Assembly (NCBI GenBank): GCA_018449595.1
Contig: JAAVUU010000003.1
Coordinates: forward strand, 558,001-622,000
Origin: Rhizobiales bacterium dw_265
GTDB lineage: Bacteria > Pseudomonadota > Alphaproteobacteria > Micropepsales > Micropepsaceae
Direction: 5' to 3'
DNA: 64,000 nucleotides
Shown in pieces: positions 10,283 to 19,048 of the stretch. Below the pieces are notes generated by a model that made no database searches, was not told where the DNA came from, and was given only the letters and a program-made list of their open reading frames with translations. A program made the position numbers and the translations under genes. The first letter of the stretch is position 1, and each line of letters opens with the position of its first letter.

Positions 10283-13200
10283 GTGGATCGGCTTGATTAC
10301 ATTGCCAAGCAGCAGGGCCGCCTGACGGTTTCGGGCGCGCCGCAGGGCTATGACGCTTATGTGGCGGCGGAGGCTGCCAGACGCCGGAACGGGCCGGTGC
10401 TGTTCGTGGCGCTGGATGATGTGCAGGCCGATGCGGCGGAACGGGCGATCCGTTTCTTCGCGCCGCAGATGACGGTGCTGCCGTTCCCGGCCTGGGATTG
10501 TCTGCCTTACGATCGCGTCTCGCCCAAGCCGGATATCGAAAGCCGCCGCCTGGCGACTTTGGCGGCGCTGGCGCGTGACGGCGACAAGCCGCCCAATTCT
10601 TCCAATCCAAAAGTCATCGTCACCACCATCAACGCGCTGCTGCAGCGGGTGCCGCCGCGCGATGTCATCGCCAAGGCCAGCTTTGCGGCAAAAAATGGCG
10701 CCGAGGTGGACCGCGACGCGCTGGTCGCCTTTCTGTCGGGCAATGGCTATGTCCGCGCCGGCACGGTGCGCGAGCCCGGCGACTTCGCGCTGCGCGGCGG
10801 TATCGTGGATCTGTGGCCCCCCTCTTCGGGAAAAAAGGGTGAGGAACAGCCGCTGCGGCTGGATTTCTTCGGCTCGACGCTCGACGCCATCCGCCGCTTC
10901 GATGCCGAGACCCAATTGTCCGACAAGACCGCGGTGGCGCAGATCGTGCTGTTGCCGGCCAGCGAAGCGCCGCTGAATGCCGAGGCCATCAGCCGTTTCC
11001 GCAGCGGCTATGTCGCGGCCTTTGGCGCGGCGGGCGACGACCCGCTGTATGAGAGCGTCAGCGCCGGCCGCAAGACGGTGGGTATGGAGCATTGGCTGCC
11101 GCTGTTCTATGAGCGGCTGGACACGCTGTTCGATTACCTGCCGCGTTGTCTGGTGCTGCTGGGCTATCAGGCGGAAGAATCCAAGACGGCGCGGCTGGAA
11201 CTGGTGCGCGACTATTACCAGACCCGCGAGCAGTTCCGTCACCAGAAGGACGACAAGCATGCGATTAAGGGGCCGCCCTACAAGCCGCTGAAGCCTGAAA
11301 CCCTGTACCTGACCGATGCCGACTGGAAGGCCGCACTGGGCAGGAACATCGTGCGCGAACTATCGCCCTTCCAGGCGCCGGAATCGACCAGCAGCGTGGA
11401 TGCCGGCGGCAGACAGGGCCGCGATTTCGCGCCCGAGCGTCAAGGCGGCAATCTGAATGTCTTCCAGGCCGCCGCCGATCACCTGAAAGCACAACGGGCG
11501 GCGGGCAAGCGTGTGCTGGTCGCCAGCTGGACGGAAGGTTCCGCCGAACGCATGGGCGGGGTGATGTCGGACCACGGCGTCACACCCATCAAGAAAGTCG
11601 CCGACTGGCCGCAACTGCTGAAGCTGGACAAGACGGCCTACGGCATCGCCTGCCTGGGGATCGAGCGCGGCTTCGAGGCGCCGGATTTCGTGATCCTGTC
11701 GGAACAGGACGTACTGGGCGACCGCATGGTGCGCGCCCAGTCGCGCGCGCGGCGGGCGCAGAACTTCATCGCCGAAGCCTCGTCGCTGACGCCGGGCGAC
11801 CTGGTCACCCATATCGAGCATGGCGTCGGCCGCTATCTGGGCCTGAAGGCGATCGACGCGCTGGGCGCGCCGCATGACTGCCTGGAACTGCAATATGACG
11901 GCGGCAAGCTGTTCCTGCCGGTGGAGAATATCGAGCTTCTGACCCGCTATGGCAGCGACGAGGGCGCGCAGCTGGACCGGCTGGGCGGCGCGGGCTGGCA
12001 GAAGCGCAAGGCCGAGATGAAGGAGCGGGTGCGCGCCATCGCCGCCGAACTCATCAAAATCGCCGCCGCCCGCCAGTTGAAATCGCTGCCGCCGGTCGAG
12101 CCGCCCGCCGGGCTGTATGACGAATTCGCCGCGCGTTTTCCCTATCAGGAGACCGAAGACCAGGAACGCGCCATCGGCGAGGTGGTGGGTGATCTCGCCG
12201 CCGGCCGTCCGATGGACCGGCTGGTGTGCGGCGATGTCGGCTTCGGCAAGACCGAAGTGGCGATGCGCGCCGCTTTCGTGGCGGCGATGGCGGGCGAGCA
12301 GGTGGCGGTGGTGGTGCCGACCACCTTGCTGGCGCGGCAGCATTATCGCGGCTTTGCCGAACGCTTTGCCGGATTCCCGCTGAAGGTGCGCCAACTGTCG
12401 CGTTTCGTCGATCCCAAGGAAGCCGCCGAGACCAAGGCGGCGCTGGCAGACGGCACCGTGGACATCGTCGTCGGCACCCATGCGCTGCTGGCCGAAAGCA
12501 TCCGCTTCAAGCGGCTGGGCCTGGTGATCGTGGATGAGGAGCAGCATTTCGGCGTGGTTCACAAGGAACGGCTGAAGAACCTCAAGACCGATGTCCATGT
12601 CCTGACCCTCACGGCCACGCCCATCCCGCGCACCCTGCAACTGGCATTGTCGGGCGTGCGCGACCTGTCGCTGATCACCACCCCGCCGATCGACCGGCTG
12701 GCGGTGCGCACCTTCGTGACGCCGTTCGACCCGCTGGTGGTGCGCGAGGCGCTGCTGCGGGAACATTATCGCGGCGGGCAGTCCTTCTTTGTCGCACCGC
12801 GCATTTCCGACCTGGCCGATGCCATGACCTTCCTGAAAGAGGTGGTGCCGGAAGTGAAGCCCGCCCTGGCGCATGGCCAGATGTCGCCCAAGGTGCTGGA
12901 AGAGGTGATGACCGCCTTTTACGAGCGCAAGGTGGACGTGCTGGTCTCCACCAACATCGTGGAATCGGGCCTGGACATTCCCACTGCCAATACCCTCATT
13001 GTGAACAAGGCGGATAAATTCGGCCTGTCACAACTGTACCAGTTGCGCGGCCGTATCGGGCGCTCCAAGGCGCGGGCCTATGCCTATCTGACCACGCCGC
13101 AGGACAAGAAGCTGACTGACACGGCGACGCGCCGCCTGGAAGTGCTGCAGTCGCTGGACCAGTTGGGCGCGGGCTTCAGCGTTGCCAGCCATGACATGGA

Positions 13201-13789
13201 TATTCGCGGCGCCGGCAACCTTTTGGGCGATGAACAGTCGGGCCATGTGCGCGAAGTGGGAATCGAATTGTACCAAGAGATGCTGGAGGAGGCGGTCTCC
13301 AACCTCAAGGAAGGCGACAGTGCCGACACCCTGACCGATCAGTGGTCGCCCACCATCAACCTAGGCGCCTCGGTGCTGATCCCGGAAGGCTATGTCGCCG
13401 ACCTCAATGTCCGCATGTCGCTGTATCGCCGCCTGGCCGGCATCGAGACCCGCCAGGATATCGACCGTTTCGCCGCCGAACTGATCGACCGCTTCGGGCC
13501 GCTGCCGGATGAGGTCAAGCACCTGTTCGAGATCGTCACCATCAAGCAGTTGGCCAAGCGGGCGGGCGTCGAGAAGATTGACGCTGGCCCCAAGGGCGGC
13601 ACCATTGCCTTCCGCGGCAACGCCTTCGCCAACCCGCTGGCGCTGGTGCAGATGATCGCCAAACACAGCGGCACCATGAAGGTGCGCCCCGACCAGAGGA
13701 TCGTGGTCACCCGTGATTGGCCGACGCCGGACGCGCGGCTGGCCGGCGCCAAGGCGCTCTTGACCCAGTTGGCGAAACTGGCGGCATGA
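10283..13789 (+). CDS. mfd: Transcription-repair coupling factor Mfd
   Basis: 1168 residues with the full Mfd architecture: UvrB-like N-terminal domains (FPAWDCLPYDRVSP), the RNA-polymerase interaction domain (PGDLVTHIEHGVGRYLGL), a RecG-like translocase with motif I GDVGFGKTEVAMRAA, motif II DEEQHFG, TATPIPRTLQL and QLRGRIGRS, and a C-terminal TRCF domain. It removes RNA polymerase stalled at DNA lesions and recruits UvrA. The start is the GTG at 10283, immediately after the sdhE stop. Its stop overlaps the next ATG (ATGA), so it is the middle gene of an sdhE-mfd-DUF167 unit. Confidence 0.97.
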   Translation: MDRLDYIAKQQGRLTVSGAPQGYDAYVAAEAARRRNGPVLFVALDDVQADAAERAIRFFAPQMTVLPFPAWDCLPYDRVSPKPDIESRRLATLAALARDGDKPPNSSNPKVIVTTINALLQRVPPRDVIAKASFAAKNGAEVDRDALVAFLSGNGYVRAGTVREPGDFALRGGIVDLWPPSSGKKGEEQPLRLDFFGSTLDAIRRFDAETQLSDKTAVAQIVLLPASEAPLNAEAISRFRSGYVAAFGAAGDDPLYESVSAGRKTVGMEHWLPLFYERLDTLFDYLPRCLVLLGYQAEESKTARLELVRDYYQTREQFRHQKDDKHAIKGPPYKPLKPETLYLTDADWKAALGRNIVRELSPFQAPESTSSVDAGGRQGRDFAPERQGGNLNVFQAAADHLKAQRAAGKRVLVASWTEGSAERMGGVMSDHGVTPIKKVADWPQLLKLDKTAYGIACLGIERGFEAPDFVILSEQDVLGDRMVRAQSRARRAQNFIAEASSLTPGDLVTHIEHGVGRYLGLKAIDALGAPHDCLELQYDGGKLFLPVENIELLTRYGSDEGAQLDRLGGAGWQKRKAEMKERVRAIAAELIKIAAARQLKSLPPVEPPAGLYDEFAARFPYQETEDQERAIGEVVGDLAAGRPMDRLVCGDVGFGKTEVAMRAAFVAAMAGEQVAVVVPTTLLARQHYRGFAERFAGFPLKVRQLSRFVDPKEAAETKAALADGTVDIVVGTHALLAESIRFKRLGLVIVDEEQHFGVVHKERLKNLKTDVHVLTLTATPIPRTLQLALSGVRDLSLITTPPIDRLAVRTFVTPFDPLVVREALLREHYRGGQSFFVAPRISDLADAMTFLKEVVPEVKPALAHGQMSPKVLEEVMTAFYERKVDVLVSTNIVESGLDIPTANTLIVNKADKFGLSQLYQLRGRIGRSKARAYAYLTTPQDKKLTDTATRRLEVLQSLDQLGAGFSVASHDMDIRGAGNLLGDEQSGHVREVGIELYQEMLEEAVSNLKEGDSADTLTDQWSPTINLGASVLIPEGYVADLNVRMSLYRRLAGIETRQDIDRFAAELIDRFGPLPDEVKHLFEIVTIKQLAKRAGVEKIDAGPKGGTIAFRGNAFANPLALVQMIAKHSGTMKVRPDQRIVVTRDWPTPDARLAGAKALLTQLAKLAA

Positions 13790-14094
13790 AGCCCTATGCC
13801 GCCATTGCCGGCGGCGTGCGGCTGGCGGTGCGGCTGACGCCGCGCGCATCGCGCGATGGCGTGGACGGGATTGCCGCCGACGCCGAGGGCAGGCCGGTCC
13901 TCAAGTTGCGGCTGAGAGCGCCGCCGGTAGAAGGCGCGGCCAATGCGGCGCTGATCGCCTGGCTTGCCAAAACCCTGGGCCTGCGCAAGGCCGACATCGA
14001 AATCCGCTCCGGCGAAACCGGCCGCACGAAAATCCTGCATCTGTCGGGCGACAGCGCCGCCCTTATCCGCAAACTGGATGCCTTGCTGGCCTAG
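13786..14094 (+). CDS. DUF167 (YggU family) protein
   Basis: 102 residues; the start at 13786 overlaps the mfd stop as ATGA. Family signature segments are VRLTPRASRDGVDG, LRAPPVEGAANAALIAWLAKTLGL and IEIRSGETGRTKIL. YggU-type proteins are small conserved cytoplasmic proteins of unclear function. The stop overlaps the stop of the convergent phosphodiesterase gene by four bases. Confidence 0.92.
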   Translation: MKPYAAIAGGVRLAVRLTPRASRDGVDGIAADAEGRPVLKLRLRAPPVEGAANAALIAWLAKTLGLRKADIEIRSGETGRTKILHLSGDSAALIRKLDALLA

Positions 14095-15410
14095 AACAGC
14101 GGCTTGCCGGTCGCGCTGGGCAGCTTCACATCCATGATTTTCGCCACCGTGGGCGCGATGTCGCGCATGTCGATCTCGCCCAGGTTCTTGCCGCTGGGAA
14201 TGCCGGGGCCGGCGATCAGGAAGGTGGAGCGCATCGCATCCCATTGCGGGAAATAGCCATGCGTGCCCTTGTCATGGGAGGGCGTGATCAGCGGGCCGCT
14301 GACGGCCTTGCCCGCCTTGTAGCCCGGCGCATAATTCACCCAGAAATCGGCATCCCTGGCACCGCCCATCTGGGCGATCTCGTCGCGTCCGATGAAAACA
14401 GCAATGCCGTTCCTGGGATCGGCCGCCAGCTTGGCCAGCAGCGCCCGCACTTTCGCCTTCACCGCCATGTCGTCGAGATTGGCCAGCACCACCAGGCTGG
14501 ACCCCGCCGCATACCAGGGCGCGGCCAGCCAGCTTTTCACCTTGCCGTTTTCGACGGTCATCAACCCGGCATCGGCAAAGGCCGAACCCAGATTGACGTC
14601 ATGGCTGATGGGCGCAAAGCCATGGTCCGACACCAGCGCCACCACCACATCGGGCTCGGCCTGTTTTGCGCTCGCGACCAGTTCGCCCACGATTCTGTCA
14701 ATCGCTTCCAGGTTGGCATGGCTTTCCGGCGTGCCGGGGCCGGTGTCATGCTGGGTCTCGTCCAGGCTGGAGATATGCACGGCGCTGAACAGGGGATGGT
14801 CGGCGGCGATCAGCGCGGCGGCGGCCCTGGCCTTGGCCTGATCGGCTTCCGCCGTGACACCCAGCGTTTTCGCGAAGGGCGTGCCGGTCAGCGCCGTGAT
14901 GCGCTCCGCCAGGCCGGGGGTGGAGACGGCGCGCACCACCTTCACGTCATTGGGCGTATAGGCGCGCCAATATTCCGGCTCATTGTCGGTGATGGAGAGG
15001 CTGCCCACCGTCACCGGCCAGCCCAAGCTCAGGCTGACCTTGCCCGCGTCGTGCACGGCGTCGAACAGGCTGGGCACTTTCACGTCTTGCGCATACCAGT
15101 ACCAGGAATCCAGATCCTTTCCGGTGGGATCGAAGGTGGGATTGCTGGCGATGCCATGCAGCGCCGGCGCCACGCCGGTGACCAGGGTGGTGTGGTTGGG
15201 ATAGGTGACGCTGGGCAGCATGTCGCGCACGCCGTCGGCATAGGCGCCATAGGTCATCAGCGCGCGCAGGTTGGGCAGGGTCAAGCCGCGCGCGGGCGCC
15301 TCGGTGACGTCCTTGCTGCGCAGCCCGTCGATCGAGATCATCAGCACCGGATGGGCGGCCGCGACCGTGGAGATCATCAAAGCCAGAAAACCGAATGTCG
15401 CTGCGCGCAT
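14091..15410 (-). CDS. Secreted alkaline-phosphatase-superfamily phosphodiesterase (NPP type)
   Basis: 439 residues from ATG 15410, preferred over the upstream ATGs because GGGGA is spaced 5 bases before it and it yields a clean signal peptide (FGFLALMISTVAAA). Two-metal site residues are all visible: the first Asp in LMISIDG, the Thr nucleophile in SVTYPNHTT, Asp/His in DETQHDTGPG, the Asp-His pair VSDHGFAP, and a C-terminal His in SHDKGTHGYFP. This matches nucleotide pyrophosphatase/phosphodiesterases, which cleave phosphodiester or pyrophosphate bonds in the periplasm. Exact substrate cannot be told. Convergent, overlapping stop with the DUF167 gene. Confidence 0.88.
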   Translation of the reverse strand: MRAATFGFLALMISTVAAAHPVLMISIDGLRSKDVTEAPARGLTLPNLRALMTYGAYADGVRDMLPSVTYPNHTTLVTGVAPALHGIASNPTFDPTGKDLDSWYWYAQDVKVPSLFDAVHDAGKVSLSLGWPVTVGSLSITDNEPEYWRAYTPNDVKVVRAVSTPGLAERITALTGTPFAKTLGVTAEADQAKARAAAALIAADHPLFSAVHISSLDETQHDTGPGTPESHANLEAIDRIVGELVASAKQAEPDVVVALVSDHGFAPISHDVNLGSAFADAGLMTVENGKVKSWLAAPWYAAGSSLVVLANLDDMAVKAKVRALLAKLAADPRNGIAVFIGRDEIAQMGGARDADFWVNYAPGYKAGKAVSGPLITPSHDKGTHGYFPQWDAMRSTFLIAGPGIPSGKNLGEIDMRDIAPTVAKIMDVKLPSATGKPLF

Positions 15411-15570
15411 GGTCATCCCCATCAAAGCGGCGCAACGCTAGCAGTGTTCCCGCGGCGGAACGTGCGGCGGAAAGTCCCGGATTGGCGCCTGTTTCCCCGG
15501 CAATATCCATTGCCTAGGAGTTTCTTAAGACTCGCTGCATCATAATCGGGGCCTCACCGAGGAGAATGAC

Positions 15571-15804
15571 ATGCGCACGATCGCAGCGGCCCTTCTGGCC
15601 ACCACCTTGACCCTTTCCAGCGCCCTGGCGGCCGACGATCAGGGCCCGCTGGCGGCCGGCAAGCCGGCAGGCACCAAGCAGGCGCAGATCGAAACCGGCG
15701 GCGTGCTGCTGGTGGTGGGCATTCTGGTGGTGGCGGGCGCCATCGCCGCGATCGCTTCGACCACCCAGGGCAACAGCTCCACCTCGACCGGCTCCACCAG
15801 CTAG
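15571..15804 (+). CDS. Small secreted or membrane protein, unknown
   Basis: 77 residues with GAGGAGAATGAC as ribosome site before the ATG. Signal peptide residues 1-20 (IAAALLATTLTLSSALA), a short polar stretch with GPLAAGKPAGTKQAQ, one hydrophobic segment of about 23 residues (TGGVLLVVGILVVAGAIAAIAS) and a Ser/Thr tail. Glycine-plus-hydrophobic single-span proteins of this kind are common in alphaproteobacterial genomes without known role. Its stop overlaps the VOC gene stop by four bases on the other strand. Confidence 0.65.
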   Translation: MRTIAAALLATTLTLSSALAADDQGPLAAGKPAGTKQAQIETGGVLLVVGILVVAGAIAAIASTTQGNSSTSTGSTS

Positions 15805-16178
15805 GCGGCGTTCGCGTCCACCTGGAACAGGCCGAAGCTGTTCTTTTCGGGATCCACCAGATAGGCGGTCCAGCCCAGGCCCTTCACGGCGAATTTCGGC
15901 AAGGCGACCATCGCACCCGCGGCGGTCGCCTTCGCCACATAATCGTCCACCGACGGCACCAGCATCGTCACCACGAAGGCGTTGGCGGGTCCGGCCTGCA
16001 CGTTCCAGCGCCGTCCCAGCAGGCCGCCCGTCATCGCGCCGGGTTCGTTGGTGTCTATCCGGTAATATTCGATGTCGGACGGGAAGGGCGTGAAGCGCCA
16101 GCCGAACACCGCGCCATAGAATTTCTGCGCCCGGGCGCAATCGTCGGCATGGATTTCGAAATAGCAGGGCGCGGGCAT
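15801..16178 (-). CDS. VOC superfamily (glyoxalase-fold) protein
   Basis: 125 residues with the paired beta-alpha-beta-beta-beta modules of the vicinal oxygen chelate fold: CYFEIHADDCARAQKFYGAVFGW in the first half, and VDDYVAKATAAGAMV, GWTAYLVDPEKNSFGLFQ in the second. This subgroup includes uncharacterised lactoylglutathione-lyase-like proteins. Metal ligands are not complete enough by eye to call a glyoxalase I. A separate gene from its neighbours: 9 bases separate it from the next upstream minus-strand stop. Confidence 0.85.
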   Translation of the reverse strand: MPAPCYFEIHADDCARAQKFYGAVFGWRFTPFPSDIEYYRIDTNEPGAMTGGLLGRRWNVQAGPANAFVVTMLVPSVDDYVAKATAAGAMVALPKFAVKGLGWTAYLVDPEKNSFGLFQVDANAA

Positions 16179-16187
16179 GGTGTTCTC

Positions 16188-16598
16188 CTATGCGAATACA
16201 AGCCCGTCTTCGTCGTCGGCCCTGGGCGGCAGCAGGGCACGGGCGGCGCGGGTTACGACCTCGCGCGCCCGGATGCGGCGTATTGGGCGAATTGCCCGCT
16301 TGAGGGCGCTTCTCGCCGTCGCCACCACCGCGACGGTCTGCTCGCGCAGGGAAAGCACGAACATCGCGGCTGACACTTCCATCAGAAGGCCCAGATCGAG
16401 GCCGAACAGAAACGTCAGGTCGAACAGAAGAACCTGCTGTATGAAGATCACCAGCAGCACCAAGGCTACGATGTGCAGCAACCTATGGCGAGTGACACGC
16501 GATAATGTCGCGCGCGGCATCGCTACCAGATTGTGCCACAGCCAATCGCCCATGACGCAGGGCCATTCGACGGTCAGTTTTTGCCAAAAGTTTTTCAT
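16188..16598 (-). CDS. Hypothetical membrane protein coupled to acyl-CoA dehydrogenase
   Basis: 136 residues from the ATG at 16598, which overlaps the acyl-CoA dehydrogenase stop (ATGA); the open frame extends upstream but only inside that gene. A basic, aromatic N-terminus (MKNFWQKLTVEWP) is followed by a long hydrophobic stretch from about residue 37 to 75 (LLHIVALVLLVIFIQQVLLF and LFGLDLGLLMEVSAAMFVL), probably two spans, then a very basic C-terminal tail (KRAIRPIRRIRAREVVTRAARA). No family recognised. Coupling suggests co-expression with the dehydrogenase, not necessarily a shared function. Confidence 0.6.
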   Translation of the reverse strand: MKNFWQKLTVEWPCVMGDWLWHNLVAMPRATLSRVTRHRLLHIVALVLLVIFIQQVLLFDLTFLFGLDLGLLMEVSAAMFVLSLREQTVAVVATARSALKRAIRPIRRIRAREVVTRAARALLPPRADDEDGLVFA

Positions 16599-18397
16599 TC
16601 CAGCTCCATGATAGTGGCACTTCCGGCCTGGATGCGTTCCAGCAGCATGGGGCATTCCGGCATCATGCGCTCCATCCAGTAGCGGGCGCACATCAGCTTG
16701 TCCTTGTGGAACCCGTCGTCCTTGCCCAGCGAGGCTTTCGCCATCCAGCCCCACATCAGGGCCACCATGGTGATGCCCATCAGCCGCAGATAGTCCACCG
16801 CGCCGGCGCCGGCGTCATTGGGATTTTTCATTCCGTTCGCTGCCAGCCACAGGGTCGCCGCCCGCAGCGCCTCGGTGCCGCGCTTCACCCCGGTCACGAA
16901 GGGCTTCATGGCGTCGTCCTTTTCGTTCTCAGCGATCCAGCCGGTCAGCAGCGCGAACAGCGCCATCGGCGCCGCGCCGCCTTTGCGCCCCAGCTTGCGC
17001 CCAACCAGGTCCATCGCCTGCACGCCATTGGCGCCTTCATAGGTCTGGTTGATACGGGCATCGCGCACGAACTGCTCCACGCCATTGTCGCGGATATAGC
17101 CATGGCCGCCATAGCATTGCATCGCCAGGTTCGCCGCCTCGAACCCCATGTCGGTGCCGAAGGCCTTGAGCACCGGCGTCATCAGGTCTTCCAGGAAACC
17201 CGCCGTCGCCGCATCGGGGCGTGACGATTTGGCGATGGAGATGTTCAGCGCCGTCCAGGCCGCCAGCGCCCGCGCGCCTTCCACAAAGCTGCGCGCCTGT
17301 AGCAGCATGCGCTTGACGTCGGGATGCACGATCTCCAGGTCGGCGGGCTTGTCGGGTTCCTGCGGCCCGGTCAGGGCGCGGCCGACACGGCGCTCATGCA
17401 CATAGGCATAGCCGTTCTGGTAGGCGACCTCGCCGATGGCGATGCCTTGGATGCCCACCCCCAGCCGCGCCGCATTCATCATGCCGAACATTCCCGCCAT
17501 GCCGGCGGAAGACGAGCGTTTCTCGCCGGGTTTAAGCGGTTCCGGCTTGGGCCCCAGCCGCCAGGCCACCGCGTCATCGAAATTCAGCACACAGGTGGCC
17601 TGGCCCTTGATGCCCATCTTGTGTTCGATGCCGCCGGTGTTGACGCCATTGCGCGCGCCCATCGTGCCGTCTTCCTTTACCAGGACTTTCGGCACCATGA
17701 AGAAATTCACCGTCGAAAGATCGTCATGGATCGCGCCATCGGCATCGGGAATCTTGGCGATCACCATGTGGATGATGTTGCCGGTCAGGTCCTGGTCGCC
17801 GCCCGAGATGAAGATCTTGGTGCCGTTCATGCGGTAGGTGCCGTCCGGCTGTTCCACCGCTTTGGTCTTCATCAGCCGCAGGTCGGTGCCCGCGCCCGGC
17901 TCGGTCAGGCACATGGTGCCGGCCCATTCGCCCGATACCATTTTGGGCGCGATGGCCCGCTTCATCCACTCGGGCGCGGTGGCCAGCAGCGCGCCATAGG
18001 CGCCCGCCGTCAGCATGGGATACATGGCAAGCGACTGGTTGGCGCTCATGCCCATCTCGGTCACCGCCATGGTGAGAATCGTGGGCAGGCCGGCGCCGCC
18101 ATATTCCTCCGGCGCGCCCAGCCCGCCCCAGCCCGCTTCGCAATAGGCCCGATAGGCGTCCTTGAAGCCTTTGGGCGTCGTCACCACGCCATTCTCGAAC
18201 CGGCAGCCTTCCTCATCGCCGGGCTGGTTCAGCGGCTGCAGTACGTCTTCGCAGAATTTTCCGGCATTGGAGAGGATGTCATCGGCCAGTTCGGGCGACA
18301 GTTCGGCAAAGCCGGCCAGGTCGCGATACTTTTCCAGTTCCAGCACTTCATTGAACAGGAAGCGATAATCTTCGACCGGCGCGCGATAGATGGGCAT
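16595..18397 (-). CDS. Acyl-CoA dehydrogenase (long FadE/DmdC-like form)
   Basis: 600 residues, the larger class with an extra C-terminal domain. Landmarks: AYCEAGWGGLGAPEEYGG, the FAD-binding MCLTEPGAGTDL segment, GTKIFISGGDQDL, and CYGGHGYIRDNGVEQFVRD followed by INQTYEGANGVQAMDL, where the Glu of YEG is the expected catalytic base. The family oxidises an acyl-CoA to the enoyl-CoA, passing electrons to ETF; close relatives include FadE5-type enzymes and 3-methylmercaptopropionyl-CoA dehydrogenase (DmdC). Chain or thioether specificity cannot be set from sequence. No beta-oxidation partners are adjacent. Confidence 0.92.
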   Translation of the reverse strand: MPIYRAPVEDYRFLFNEVLELEKYRDLAGFAELSPELADDILSNAGKFCEDVLQPLNQPGDEEGCRFENGVVTTPKGFKDAYRAYCEAGWGGLGAPEEYGGAGLPTILTMAVTEMGMSANQSLAMYPMLTAGAYGALLATAPEWMKRAIAPKMVSGEWAGTMCLTEPGAGTDLRLMKTKAVEQPDGTYRMNGTKIFISGGDQDLTGNIIHMVIAKIPDADGAIHDDLSTVNFFMVPKVLVKEDGTMGARNGVNTGGIEHKMGIKGQATCVLNFDDAVAWRLGPKPEPLKPGEKRSSSAGMAGMFGMMNAARLGVGIQGIAIGEVAYQNGYAYVHERRVGRALTGPQEPDKPADLEIVHPDVKRMLLQARSFVEGARALAAWTALNISIAKSSRPDAATAGFLEDLMTPVLKAFGTDMGFEAANLAMQCYGGHGYIRDNGVEQFVRDARINQTYEGANGVQAMDLVGRKLGRKGGAAPMALFALLTGWIAENEKDDAMKPFVTGVKRGTEALRAATLWLAANGMKNPNDAGAGAVDYLRLMGITMVALMWGWMAKASLGKDDGFHKDKLMCARYWMERMMPECPMLLERIQAGSATIMELE

Positions 18398-18456
18398 GAT
18401 AATATCCGTGATGGGGTCGCGTGAGTCTTAGCCCCCGGCCGCGCATGTGCAAATGC

Positions 18457-18483
18457 AAAAAAACCGGACGCTTGCGCGCCCGG
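18457..18483 (-). terminator. Intrinsic terminator of the 18520-18885 gene
   Basis: Read on the minus strand: an 8-bp stem CCGGGCGC / GCGTCCGG (one G-U pair) with a GCAA tetraloop, followed by seven T (the A-run at 18457-18463). It lies downstream of the small secreted-protein gene and upstream of the acyl-CoA dehydrogenase start. Confidence 0.88.
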
Positions 18484-18519
18484 CCTTTGCGGCCATGATT
18501 GGCCGATCGCGGAATTGTC

Positions 18520-18885
18520 TTACTGTGGCGCGGTCGCCGCGCCGGAGGCCGTGGCCTGCTGGTTGAGCTGCTGCGTGGTCTGCTGCTCGGCGGCGTTGGC
18601 ATTGGCCTGGGCCTTGCGCGACATCCGGCCCGCGTTGCTGGGGACCTGGCCCTGAGTGTTCACACTGCCCGCATTGTTGCCGGCGGCCGGGGTGTTGATG
18701 TCGCCGCTGGCATTCATGCCGCCGGTGGTGGTGTTCATGCCGGTGACCGCGCCATTGGCATTGGCCTGGGCATTGGCGGCGGCGGTCGCGCCCACCGGGG
18801 CGCCCACGGCGAAGGCCGGGATGGCCACGATCACGGCGCCGCACAGCAGCGCGGAAATGCAGGCATTGTTGAGTTTGCTGGTCAT
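18520..18885 (-). CDS. Small secreted Ala/Asn/Thr-rich protein
   Basis: 121 residues from ATG 18885, selected by the AGGAGAAACGC ribosome site; the frame continues upstream without a site. A signal peptide (about residues 1-28, ending AIPAFAVGA) precedes a low-complexity mature region rich in Ala, Asn, Gly and Thr (ANAQANANGAVTG, GDINTPAAGNNAG) with a Gln-rich end (QQTTQQLNQQ). Likely disordered, periplasmic or secreted. It has its own terminator. In composition it parallels the 6361 protein but is not clearly homologous. Confidence 0.65.
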   Translation of the reverse strand: MTSKLNNACISALLCGAVIVAIPAFAVGAPVGATAAANAQANANGAVTGMNTTTGGMNASGDINTPAAGNNAGSVNTQGQVPSNAGRMSRKAQANANAAEQQTTQQLNQQATASGAATAPQ

Positions 18886-19010
18886 GCGTTTCTCCTGGGA
18901 CGGGCCCGGTGAAGGAACCCGCGAATGACGTTTGCCCGCTTCGCACAAGACAATGGCCAGGCGAGCAATTCTTTCCGTCGGTTCCGCCCGAAAGCGGCAA
19001 AGTCCAGGAA

Positions 19011-19026
19011 TTAAGCGGTTCCTAAC
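19011..19026 (+). promoter_or_regulatory. CtrA-like box, one mismatch
   Basis: TTAAG then six bases then CTAAC. The CtrA consensus is TTAA-N7-TTAA; the second half-site here has C for T. It lies about 25 bases before the PAP2 gene ATG at 19049 and also upstream of the divergent 18885 gene. Motif match only. Confidence 0.3.
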
Positions 19027-19048
19027 GCCAATCGGGCATCTTTGCGCC

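Noticed and set aside
9821..11260. 479-codon minus-strand open frame across sdhE and mfd
   Set aside because: Mirror of strongly conserved genes; composition typical of antisense frames in high-GC DNA.
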